This document shows, in pieces, positions 1 through 23,862 of a stretch of 64,000 bases of DNA. The stretch covers positions 11,433,944-11,497,943 of the forward strand of contig OX030956.1 in the NCBI GenBank assembly GCA_943735955.1. The letters are read 5' to 3'. The notes beneath the pieces were generated by a model. The model had not been told where the DNA came from. It saw only the letters and a list, made by a program, of their open reading frames with translations, and made no database searches. A program made the translations under genes and the position numbers. Every line of letters starts with the position of its first letter. The first letter of the stretch is position 1. The DNA comes from Piscicola geometra (lineage: Eukaryota > Annelida > Clitellata > Hirudinida > Piscicolidae).

Positions 1-1243
1 AGGGTTGATTAGAGAAGGAGAGAGTGAGTGAGGGTTGGTTAGAGGAGGAAGAAAGTGAGTGAGGGTTGGTTAGAGGAGGAGAGAGTGAGTGAGGGATAGA
101 AGAGAAAGAAGAGAGTGAGTGAGGGTTGGTTAGAGGAGGAGAGAGTGAGTGAGGGTTGGTTAGAGGAGGAGAGAGTGAGTGAGGGTTGGTCAGAGGAGGA
201 GAGAGTGAGTGAGGGATAGAAGAGAAAGGAGAGAGTGAGTGAGGGTTGGTTAGAGGAGGAGAGAGTGAGTGAGGGTTGGTTAGAGGAGGAAGAGAGTGAG
301 TGAGGGTTGGTTAGAGGAGGAGAGAGTGAGTGAGTGATGGTTAGAGGAGAAGAGAGTGAGTGAGGGTTGGTTAGAGGAGGAGAGAGTGAGTGAGGGTTGG
401 TTAGAGGAGGAAGAGAGTGAGTGAGGGTTGGTTAGAGGAGGAGAGAGTGAGTGAGGGATGGTTAGAGGAGGAGAGAGTGAGTGAGGGTTGGTTAGAGGAG
501 GAGAGAGTGAGTGAGGGTTGATTAGAGAAAGAGAGAGTGAGTGAGGGATGGTTAGAGGAGGAGAGAGTGAGTGAGGGATAGAAGAGAAAGGAGAGAGTGA
601 GTGAGGGTTGGTTAGAGGAGGAGAGAGTGAGTGAGGGTTGGTTAGAGGAGGAGAGAGTGAGTGAGGGTTGGTTAGAGGAGGAGAGAGTGAGTGAGGGTTG
701 GTTAGAGGAGGAGAGAGTGAGTGAGGGTTGGTTAGAGGAGGAGAGAGTGAGTGAAGGTTGGTTAGAGGAGGAGAGAGTGAGTGAGGGATAGAAGAGAAAG
801 GAGAGAGTGAGTGAGGGTTGGTTAGAAGAGGAGAGAGTGAGTGAGGGTTGGTTAGAGGAGGAGAGAGTGAGTGAGGGTTGGTTAGAGGAGGAGAGAGTGA
901 GTGAGGGTTGGTTAGAGGAGGAGAGAGTGAGTGAGGGATAGAAGAGAAAGGAGAGAGTGAGTGAGGGTTGGTTAGAGGAGGAGAGAGTGAGTGAGGGATA
1001 GAAGAGAAAGGAGAGAGTGAGTGAGGGATGGTTAGAGGAGGAGAGAGTGAGTGAGGGTTGGTTAGAGGAGGAGAGAGTGAGTGAGGGTTGGTTAGAGGAG
1101 GAGAGAGTGAGTGAGGGTTGGTTAGAGGAGGAGAGAGTGAGTGAGGGTTGGTTAGAGGAGGAGAGAGTGAGTGAGGGTTGGTTAGAGGAGGAGAGAGTGA
1201 GTGAGGGTTGATTAGAGGAGGAGAGAGTGAGTGAAGGATGGTG
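1..1243. repeat. 30-bp minisatellite array, about 41 copies
   Basis: The stretch is a head-to-tail array with an exact 30-bp period, so each 60-base row holds two units. The main unit starts GAGGGTTGGTTAGAGGAGGA and ends GAGAGTGAGT. A second unit type replaces GGTTGGTTAGAGGAGG with GGATAGAAGAGAAAGG and is scattered through the array (near 87, 207, 567, 787, 927 and 987). Because 30 is divisible by 3, both strands stay open by chance (a 10-residue repeat containing SLTLSSSNQP on the minus strand). I treat these readings as non-coding. The array runs off the left edge. Confidence 0.95.
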
Positions 1244-1299
1244 GTTTGAAAACGTCCCAGACCCTTTTACCATTTTTAATTCTTTCCTCCCACAAAATA

Positions 1300-2882
1300 T
1301 ATTTTTTTACCATCATCACAACAACCACCACTACCACAACCACCACAACAACCATAACAACCACAACAACCCCCACAACAACCACTACAACAACAGCTTC
1401 CAGCACAAACATGTACCTGGGAATAGGACTGATTGTGAGTGTTCTGATAGCCTCACAACTCCTCTACTACTGTTATGACGTCCTCATCAGAAATGGTGGG
1501 TGGGTGGGTTGATGGGTGGATGGATGAGTTGGTGGGCAGGTGGATGGGTGGGTTGGTGGGTGAATGGGTGGGTTGGTGAAAATGGGTGGGTGGGTTGGTA
1601 GATGGGAGGGTGGATGGGTGGGTTGGTGGGCGGGTGGGTTGGTGGGTGGGTTGGTGGGTGGGTTGGTGGGTGGGTTGGTGGGTGGATGGGTGAGTTGGTG
1701 GGCAGGTGGATGGGTGGGTTGGTGGGTGAATGGGTGGGTTGGTGGGTGGGTTGGTGAAAATGGGTGGGTGAGTTGGTGGGTGGTTGGGTGGGTGAGTTGG
1801 TGGGTGGTTGGGTGGATTGGTGGATAAGTGGGTTGGTGGGTGGGTGAGTTGGTGGGTGGGTGAGATGGTGGGTGGGCGGGTGAGTTGGTGGGCAGGTGGA
1901 TGGGTGGGTTGGTGGGTGAATGGGTGGGTTGGTGAAAATGGGTGGGTGGGTTGGTAGATGGGAGGGTGGATGGGTGGGTTGGTGGGCGGGTGGGTTGGTG
2001 GGCGGGTGGGTTGGTGGGTGGGTTGGTGGGTGGGTTGGTGGGTGGGTTGGTGGGTGGGTTGGTGGGTGGGTTGGTGGGTTGGTAGGTGGGTGGGCTGGTG
2101 GGTGGGTGGGTTGGTGGGTGGGTGGGTTGGAAGGTGGATGGGTGTGTTGGTGGGTGGATGGGTGGGCTGGTGGGCGGGTGGGTGGGTTAGTGGGTGGGTG
2201 AAAATGGGTGGGTGAAAATGGGTGGGTGGGTGGGTTGGTATATGGGTGAGTTGGTGGATGGGTGGGTTGGTGGTTGGGTGGGTTGGTGGGTGGCTTGGTG
2301 CATGGGCATGGATCGGAAAGGGAAAAAAGAATCTGTTGTAGGAGGGATGGTGATTGGTTGCTGGTGGAAGGATGGTGATTGAGTGAGTGTTGCGGCAAGG
2401 GTGGAAAGGAGTAGTAGTGAGTTGGTGTTGGAGGATGGGTGAGAGAACGGGGTAGTGAGTTGGTGTTGGAGGATGGGTGGATGAAAAGAAGAAGGGAACA
2501 GTGGCTAACGCATGGATTGCTCGCAGAAAACATGGAGTACGCGGAGGAGGAGAAGAAGCAGCTGCTAGAGAGCTTGGAGGAGGTGGATCGGAGGGAGGAA
2601 GAAAGGAAGAAGAAGGAAATGAAGGAAAAAGAAGCTGCTAAAAGTTTGGAAGCAGAAGCAAAATACGTGGTGAAAAAAGTAGATAAAGTGGACGTGCAAA
2701 GTGGCTTGGTGAAGGGCTTTGACATTGAGGTAGTGGAGAGAGCAGAGAAGGATGGAAAGAAGGAGGTTGACGGGGTGGTTGAGGTGTCTGAGATGCCTGT
2801 GAAGGAGGAAGCCAAAGATAGAAACTACGTGGTGGAGACGCTGGTGGAGAAGTTGAGAAGTGAGGAGACGAGGAAGAGCTGA
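1300..2882 (+). CDS. 3' end of a single-pass membrane protein with Thr-rich stalk and charged coiled-coil tail
   Basis: Two exons can be read. The first ends at 1495 (AAATG|GTGGGT). It encodes a threonine-rich stretch from ACC/ACA repeats, then a membrane segment (MYLGIGLIVSVLIASQLLYY, continuing CYDVLIRN). The second starts at 2527 after CTCGCAG and ends at the TGA at 2880-2882. The join is phase 1 on both sides and gives N-E-NMEYAEEEKKQLLESLEEV. The tail of about 118 residues is rich in E and K and predicted helical. The layout looks like a type I protein with a mucin-like juxtamembrane stalk. The 5' boundary of the first exon is unclear: only weak acceptors (AACAG, TTCCAG) precede it, and upstream is the minisatellite. 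I do not recognise the family; triadin/junctin-like and adhesion-receptor tails are both possible. Confidence 0.5.
1496..2310. repeat. GGGT/GGTTGGTGGGT minisatellite filling an intron
   Basis: The stretch is degenerate tandem GGTTGGTGGGTGGGT units (15 and 11 bp mixtures) with a larger-order duplication. The blocks around 1564-1640 and 1920-2000 both carry GGTGAAAATGGGTGGG followed by TTGGTAGATGGGAGGG. The array lies almost wholly inside the intron between the exons ending at 1495 and starting at 2527. It is G-rich on the sense strand, with runs of GGG spaced for G-quadruplex formation. The first GTGGGT of the array doubles as the splice donor. Confidence 0.9.
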
Positions 2883-4290
2883 CCAGGAAGATTGAAAAAG
2901 AACTTGAGAGAGATTAAAAAATGAATGAGGACGTCATTTTATTTTTTCAGATTTTTTCAATAACTTTTTAATGGCTATTTTAGAGGTCAAAATGAAAGAA
3001 TGTGTAGGACATGAGACACGTACACAACGGCCACAGAGGTAGAGTTCAATGAGAAGCCCTGCAATGCACCCACTCGGCACTCAACTTTCCCGCCTTCTGC
3101 ATACCTCTGTTTGCACCGAGATGAACATACGTCGGTGCCTAATAATCAACTTTTTTGAATTATTAAACTTAATGAAGCTAATTTCACTCCACAGAATCAT
3201 TACCATCACCATCTTCTCCTCTTCCTCATTTTCATCTTCTTCCCTTTTATAGCTCATAACATTCTTTGTGGTCTTGAAGCTTCTGTGGGTTAACGCCATC
3301 CAATCATTTCTCATTGCATCATGTTAAATTAACTTCCCAAGTAGAAATGCTGGTTCACAAAACGAAATGACCCATGTGTATGCTTTATTCGGCTGCAGAA
3401 TTTAAAATTACCTTCTTCAATCCTTAATGATAGTACAAGTGAGGAAGTTCAATAATTAATTTCGCTGATTTAATTAATAATATTTAAAAAACATATTGAT
3501 TTATTAGTAATATTTAAAAATATATATCGATCAATTAATACTAATTAAAATAATAATCCTAATAATAATACTTTCAAGTACGAAGACATAAGCAGACTTT
3601 CAAACTATAATAATAAATGTAAAGTTAACTCCAAAGTAAATTAATTAACAAACTTAATTTAATATCTAAAAAATGAAGCGCTTTTAATGCATCAAAGGCG
3701 CTCACTTTAGCTTGAAGCGGTGTGAAATACTTGATTTAAGAAGTAAACATTTGTCAATACAATGATTTTGTGAATTTAACCAAAATACTCACAAAAATAA
3801 CTTCTATATTTTCTATCTATCTATAGAAAAATTCACGTAACAGTCATTTGAAAAACAGAAAAACGTAAAAAAGATTTGAAAGTGTAAAAGTAGAAGCATG
3901 GAGGATGGAATTGTTGAATGGACACCGAGTGTTTACAAACGTTTACAAAGGCGTGCAATGGGGGTGCTTTGGAGCTGTACAGTGGTTGCACAACAAATGA
4001 ATTATCTTTTGCTTGCACTCTTGCATCTTGATTCATCAACGTCCCGTTTATCACTTCGAGTGTCCCGCTTATCATTACGGCTTAATCAATGATGGCACAT
4101 TCAAGGTGATGTCCCGATGGAGATGGAATTTGCCGATACATGGAGGTTTTAAGGCGGGAGAATTCTTTGAGAGCGGGTCGAAAGTAAAATGAATCTAGAT
4201 GCGATGATGATGATGATGACGCAGCTTATGCTGGTGGTCGAGATGAAGGTAACGGAGTACTCTAGTGGCAAATGGGAGATGCAAGGGTGA
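2883..4290. other. Intergenic gap between two converging genes
   Basis: The stretch is mostly AT-rich and holds the 3' flanks of the membrane-protein gene (+) and of the Shroom-type gene (-). I see no convincing exon. Around 3265-3300 there is a copy of a dispersed motif (GTGGTCTTGAAGC followed by GGGTTAACGCC) that recurs elsewhere in the window. AATTAATA-type low-complexity sequence covers about 3440-3560. Confidence 0.6.
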
Positions 4291-5104
4291 TCACGACCCT
4301 GCCGATGAGTTCAAGATGCCAAGGACATGCTGCAGCTGGAAAAGTCTGTGAGACACAAACTCCTTCTCGAACTTGCCACGAACCAGGTTCCGAGTGAGTT
4401 GCATGTACAGTGCGCAGATGGGGGGGTTGGAGCGGAGACAAGTCTGCATGTCGAGGTGCTTGTCTTCCATCATCCTCTTGAGCTCTTTGGCGTCTGTCAG
4501 CTTCGCTTGTAACGCCTCGTCTGTCTTGATCTGCTGATGGATGGAAGAGCCGATGGATGAATAGATGAATGGACGAATGAATGGGTTGATTGATGAATCA
4601 ATGAGTGAATTACTGTTACTCGTCACATGCAAGCAATCACGATGGACAATAAAATAAGAATTAAGAAAATCAAAAAACAATAATATTATTATTATAATGA
4701 GAGAGTCACAAGAGCACTCATAGAGGCCTGGAGACAACCTACCCCGGAGGAGTGGTGGGCAAACTGCTTGCGAGAGAGCATCCTGTTGAGGAGGAGGAGG
4801 AGGTTGCAGACGCTGTCCACCTGCGCCACCAACTCATCCACCCTCCTCGCACACCCCTCACCCTCCACCTCACCCTCCTCCATCATCTCCTTCAACTGTA
4901 AGTTTCAGTTTATGATTTTTTATTGCGTAAATATGCTAATAAATTCGAAATAAATGCGACATTCGGAGTTGTCCGAGAGGGAGGCAGTAGAGTCATGTAG
5001 GCACCAACCTTGGATGCCTGTTTGAGATAGTTGTCGATCTGCCAGCCCTCCATCACTTCCTCCAACTCTTCCTCACACCTCCTGCCCCTCTCCAGTAGAC
5101 TCTC
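4291..5104 (-). CDS. Shroom: Shroom family, C-terminal ASD2 (SD2) domain exons
   Basis: Three phase-0 exons run 5104-5009, 4895-4743 and 4533-4291 (stop TGA at 4291-4293), with donors AAG|GTTGGT and GGG|GTAGGT and CAG acceptors. They encode 163 residues of coiled coil: ESLLERGRRCEEELEEVMEG, then VDELVAQVDSVCNLLLLLNR, then LTDAKELKRMMEDKHLDMQT. The last stretch matches the ASD2 signature (DAKELK.. followed by a long helix) seen in Shroom proteins. In that family ASD2 binds Rho kinase and drives apical actomyosin contraction at adherens junctions. The domain sits at the extreme C-terminus, as in other Shrooms. It is shorter than the roughly 280-residue vertebrate domain, so its N-terminal part may lie in the upstream exon or be lost. 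The identification rests on motif recognition only. Confidence 0.72.
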
Positions 5105-5609
5105 CTGTGTGGTTGCAAAAGTGGTGTGGTGTGGTTGGAAGGGTGGCGTGGTTTAATTCAATGTAAAGTTATGTCGTTTAAGTTGTTTGACATTCGAGAA
5201 ATATTTTAGCAACCACAAAACTATTTAAAAAATAAACCTAGAAATATTTGTAAAATTAAAATAAAATTTGCATAAAAAATCTTTGAAAAAGAATAAAATT
5301 TTTCCAATTAAGAGACACAGTAGCAACAGGTGACTGCATACGTAATAGTGAATCGGTGTAATTATAATGGGCTCTAATGAGTCCTTAATGCATCAGTTAG
5401 CCAGGACGAAGATGCCGATAAATGACACAATCACGTGGAACAACATCCTCATTAGTGAATAATAATAGAAACAATTATTATAAAAATTACTATTATTATT
5501 TTTAATCTCATAGTCCCTCGAAAAGACATTAATTGAATACTTGAGCCGTTGACAAGGTATTCAGCTAACTATGCCGTGATGGTTAGGGTAACAATATTAA
5601 AGGATTTGG

Positions 5610-5684
<75 letters not shown>

Positions 5685-6549
5685 TCAATAAAAAAATATA
5701 TATATAAAATAAAAATAATTTAATTATCCTTAATCATGAATAATAATATTCTTAATAATAAAAATAATAGTAATAATCAATATTAGAGGGATTTGGAGGC
5801 TTATTGTTAGAGCTTCTTAATTCATTTACACTCAGTAAACGAATGATGCCTGGATGAACTCAAATATGCGAGAAATGTGAGGCATGCACTCCATTGGAGG
5901 CGGTGCAGGGTTGTTTTGTTGAGTCCAATGTATAAGACGCAGCTGAAAAATTTATGATAATGACTGCCGAGAACTTTTTTCAACTTGCAAAGCTAAAAAA
6001 TCTTTAAAGTTTCAAGACCGTGAGAGAGTTGTCGTGAGAAAATATCTATCTTTATGCATCGACCACAACTGCCACAACCACTGCCACTGAAGCTTGTAGC
6101 TGTCGATAGTACAACAGTGATCAGTGGTCTTGAGTTAGCAAGGCTGCACGCCACTGAAGTAGAAAGAATAATTATAAACTATAATAATAAACTTTCTCTT
6201 ATCTGCTTATCTACGCTGGAATCCACGAATTCTCTAATCATGAGTAACTTCTCATTTCAGACCTCTGACGTCACATCGCCATTGAAAGTTCTATTGTTGA
6301 AAAGACAAGTGTTCTGTTTCTCGTCTCATTCGGAAATAAAGTGGTAACAGCCTAAATAAGGAATTAGTCAACATATCCGGAAATAAGTGATTATTCGAGA
6401 AGCACACTTGTTCCTTCAGTGTTGCAGCTAGCAAGTCTCAGAAGATCTAGTGCACGCACCGCCAATTAGGTGGTGAATGATGATTGGGTGGGCACAGAAT
6501 GAGTCGGTTGATTATGAAGCATTAGTAATATGGTGTTAATGATGGTAAC
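5105..6549. other. Intron of the Shroom-type gene with an AAT microsatellite
   Basis: The stretch is AT-rich intronic sequence between the large exon and the first ASD2 exon. It contains an AAT trinucleotide run (about 5611-5683). I found no further exon, although a missing ASD2 N-terminal exon would have to lie here. If the donor at 6550 is not used, the open frame extends to 6466. Confidence 0.6.
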
Positions 6550-8421
6550 CTTGGTAATTGGTAGAAGATTTTTATCATCATCACCATCATCATCAGGAGT
6601 GTATTGGATAGAAAAAACATCTGATATGTTGTCGAAGGCTGAAAGAGGCTTGGTGAGAAGGGATGAAAGGAGGTTGAGTGACTGAGCGTCTGAGTGCTGG
6701 ATGGATGAAAGGAAGGAGATGGATGAGTGGAAGAAAGAATGAAGCTTGCTGTGGAGTGGTTGCATGATGATGGAGTTGATGCAGACACAGTCAATGGAAG
6801 ATGTCTTGTTGGGAACGTCTGTCGTGATTGAGATGCCTTTGGGAGAGAGAGGAGGAGAAAGAGAAGGAAGAGGAAGTTGGTGTGGCATTTGGAGAGGACT
6901 GACTTTGAGGAAGGGTTTGTTGATCAAATGTTTGTTGGTGCTTGTTGAGTGGATGCATGCATCTTCCGTGAGGCACTGATCCTCTGTAGCAGCTGTGGTG
7001 GAGGAAGGATGGAGGGGTGGAGTGATTTGTGAGGGTAGCGGATGAATCGCTGGAGAAGGAGGCAGGAAGAAGTTGGAGGAGTTATCTTCAGTGACTTCTG
7101 CAGTGTCGCAGTGCTCCTCTACAGTGGATGTTGAAGATGGAAGGCTGATTGGAGAGAGGCTTGCATGCGAGAGGTAGTAGGAGCCGTTCAACATGGAAGT
7201 GTCCGAACAGTTGGAGTCGGCTGTCATCGGGATGCCGTCTCCATTGTGGCATGACACATCATCAACATCATTGCCATTAGCATCCTCATCATCAGCATCC
7301 TCATCAGGATCATCTGTGCATGACTCACCAATTTGTTCTAAGTGTACCTCCTTTGTGGAGTGTGCATCTTTATAAGGAATGTTGACGTACAACCGTTCAC
7401 TTAAGCCTGCCACAACTGCAGCCTCTTTACCATCTTCTCCAACTCCATCATCTTCCACAAACACTTGTGTCTCGAGTGGACTGATCTCCTCTGTGTGATC
7501 CTCTTCCTCCCCCTCCTGTCCTCCCTGCCCTTCCTCTCCACACACCGTAGTGTCATTGTCAGTGCTTGACTCGCCGACCACATCAAACCTCAAGACCTTG
7601 CCATTCGCCACTGCTGCCTCACGCCTTGTGTGTGCCAATTTGGAGTTGTTCGTGGGAGTGATGGAAAGCGGGTTGTTGTGGGAGGAATGAGACATTTCAA
7701 TGGAAGATTCAGGCGAGTCAGTGCTCGAGTCGTTTGAGTTGTTTGACGACTGTCGCATCATTCTTGAGAAGGCTTGTGGTGGATTTGATGGAGAAGAGAA
7801 GTTACAAGAGAGTCTTTGGTCGCCCCTTCTGGTGTAGGTCTGTTCAAAAACATCATCGCCTGTGTTGAAGTCGACGCTTTGAAACGCCACAGGTTGTTTG
7901 GAGTCTGAGAGGTCTGAAATACTCTTGAACTTCTTGGAGGTTAACAAGAACCTGGGTTTGGGAAGTGGAATTGGCTTGATTTTTGTTGAACTCAAACTCA
8001 ATCTTTTATTTCTATAATCGTTATTGTTGTTGTTGTAGTCGGTGGTGGTGGAATTGTGCATGTAGTAGAGAGAGTTTCCATGCCTCGTCTTTGCAACTGT
8101 TGAGCTCTTGGAGGGCTTGCCAGTCAAAGACTTGCTTGAAAGATTTTCCATTGATTTCTTAAGAGCCTCCTTCAACTCTGAAATGGGCTTTCCCTCACAA
8201 CGAAGGCTTTTGTTCGAGGCATACCTCTGCTGCATTGACTCCTCAAGATTCTTCTTCAGTTCATTCAGCTTCCTGAAACTTGTGTTCGTCATTGTTTCCC
8301 TCTTTTTTCTTGAACCAGAAACGGAGTGTTCGTCTGGAGAGTGTTCAAAGTTCTGGACGAACTTCCTGACGTTAGTAACACAGGGAGATTCTTCATTTCC
8401 TGACACTTCTTCTTCTTCCAT
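6550..8421 (-). CDS. Shroom: Large Ser/Asn-rich exon, probable N-terminal part of the Shroom gene
   Basis: An uninterrupted reading frame runs from ATG 8421 to 6466. A donor in phase 0 (AAG|GTTACC, exon end 6550) joins directly in frame to the ASD2 exon at 5104. That would give about 787 residues in total. The region is mostly disordered: Ser/Asn/Pro-rich, with acidic blocks and short helices such as SELKEALKKSMENL near residue 80. No PDZ domain is present, as in arthropod Shrooms. Bases just before the ATG are AT-rich with no acceptor, so I take it as the first coding exon. The link to ASD2 is inferred from order, strand and phase. A separate gene ending at 6466 (C-terminus SSFTT) is the alternative. 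Confidence 0.55.
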
Positions 8422-9564
8422 TATGTTAAAAATAATATAAAAATATGTAATAAATAAAATTCAAGTTTTGTAGACATTTTCTAAAGTTTTCATTGTATAT
8501 TCAAGTGTTGTAAATTACAACTTATAATAAGGCACGGATTTTCCCTTTTTAAATGTCTATCGTGATTAAGGTCTATCTAACATTCTCATACTTTCAAACC
8601 CCGCACAATACCTCCCTTCATAAACTATGCATTCAGAGCCATTGTTCTCTTGTCGTGACTAAATAGTTTACTCAACATCTTTCAAACTTGCACAAGCAGA
8701 TACATACAAATATATATTTATGTTTTCATTCAAGCGTTTTGAGAAATCCATTAAGTATGTTAGTAACATTGTTAGTATTGTAACATTGTTAAACCATTTT
8801 TAGTTCTCTGAGAAGGCCCTTCGTAGAACTTGGATTTTAGTTATTGAGCTAGAACTATTATGAACAATTTGATTTATATTCAAGGTCATTTATGGCCTAA
8901 AAGTATTTATTGAACAGTTTGACATTCAGCTCTTGATCATTTATTGGATGATTCAAGGATTAATTAGGATTAGAGGAATTAAACGTTTTTTTACTTTTTA
9001 CTTTTAATGAAACTACAACAAAATTCAATTATCTAGTTATTTAACATGTTTATAATAAAGAATGTGTAGTTGTATTTCAGATGAACCTCATTGATGGTGA
9101 TTGTCAACTATGCACGAAATAGTCTATGAGCAAATACTTAGAATTAATGAGTTTTATTAGCCTTGAATTGAGCTTCCATTTTAAAGATATCTTTATAAAG
9201 AGTTTTTTCAATTAATGAAATTCTTCTAAATATTTACAAACTCAACACTGAGTTCATGGACTCGTTCGATATGCATCTTTGTTCATTCATCAGAAAAATA
9301 TAAAACTAAAACTAACAAACCACTAAGCGCAAAAACTCACAAATATGTACATATATAATGGTCTGACGCACTTTCAAAACGCTCCAAACAAGCGACTGCA
9401 CTGCAAGACAACACTGTGTTGCGGATGGTGTCCTTCAAAAATAGATGACGTTCTGATACTTATATAAATTATAACATTATAATATCTATATATTATTCCA
9501 TTTTTCAAAAAAATACTTTTACAAAACGATGATGTGAAATGATATAGTTGATGGGAGGCGGTGG
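8422..9564. other. Intergenic: 5' flank of Shroom and 3' flank of Fas2-type gene A
   Basis: About 1.1 kb of AT-rich sequence lies between two same-strand genes. I see no open frame, RNA gene or tandem array. The Shroom promoter and 5' UTR should be here, but I cannot point to a core promoter element with confidence. Confidence 0.5.
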
Positions 9565-23471
<13,907 letters not shown>

Positions 23472-23770
23472 TTCAGCGTTGGAGAGGAGGGATCATGGAG
23501 GCCAAAAGAATGGATAAACGCTGGATTTTGATGCTTTAAAAGTTTTTTTAAATATGGAAAAACTTTTTTTTGGCTTTTTAATAAAAGTCGCAGGAGAACC
23601 TTTAAGAGTTCAAGAAAAACATTTTAAAATTTTCAAATATAAATTTTCATTTCCTTGTATTAAGTTTAATGAATTTAAACTTTTCACAAACACGAATCAA
23701 ACACAGAATTAAATATTTAATGACTCACAAACCAATTACAAAAACTTTCAACTTGAACCGTTAAAAACCT

Positions 23771-23862
23771 TTCTAACAGCATTCAAAACTCATCTCTTCA
23801 ACCTCGCCTTCTACACCTCCTTTTATAGCACCCGAACCATCGACTTTTTCGCTGTATCCTAA
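23771..23862 (+). mobile_element. LINE 3' remnant (C-terminal reverse-transcriptase ORF fragment)
   Basis: The plus strand reads FLTAFKTHLFNLAFYTSFYS and ends in a stop. The FK-THLFNLAF block is the typical C-terminus of CR1/L2/jockey-type LINE ORF2 and parallels the longer fragment at 54743-55207 (STFKAKLKTHYFNLAYH). The downstream sequence to about 24200, ending in an ATAATAATGATCATT tail after GGGTTATACGCCCC, may be its 3' UTR and terminus. Confidence 0.5.

Noticed and set aside
401..1273. 290-codon minus-strand open frame of repeated SLTLSSSNQP
   Set aside because: It is a direct consequence of a 30-bp stop-free tandem array; no start context, splice signals or non-repeat coding sequence.
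1487..2815. Pro/Thr/His-rich 442-codon minus-strand frame
   Set aside because: It mirrors the GGGT minisatellite and the antisense of a better plus-strand exon.
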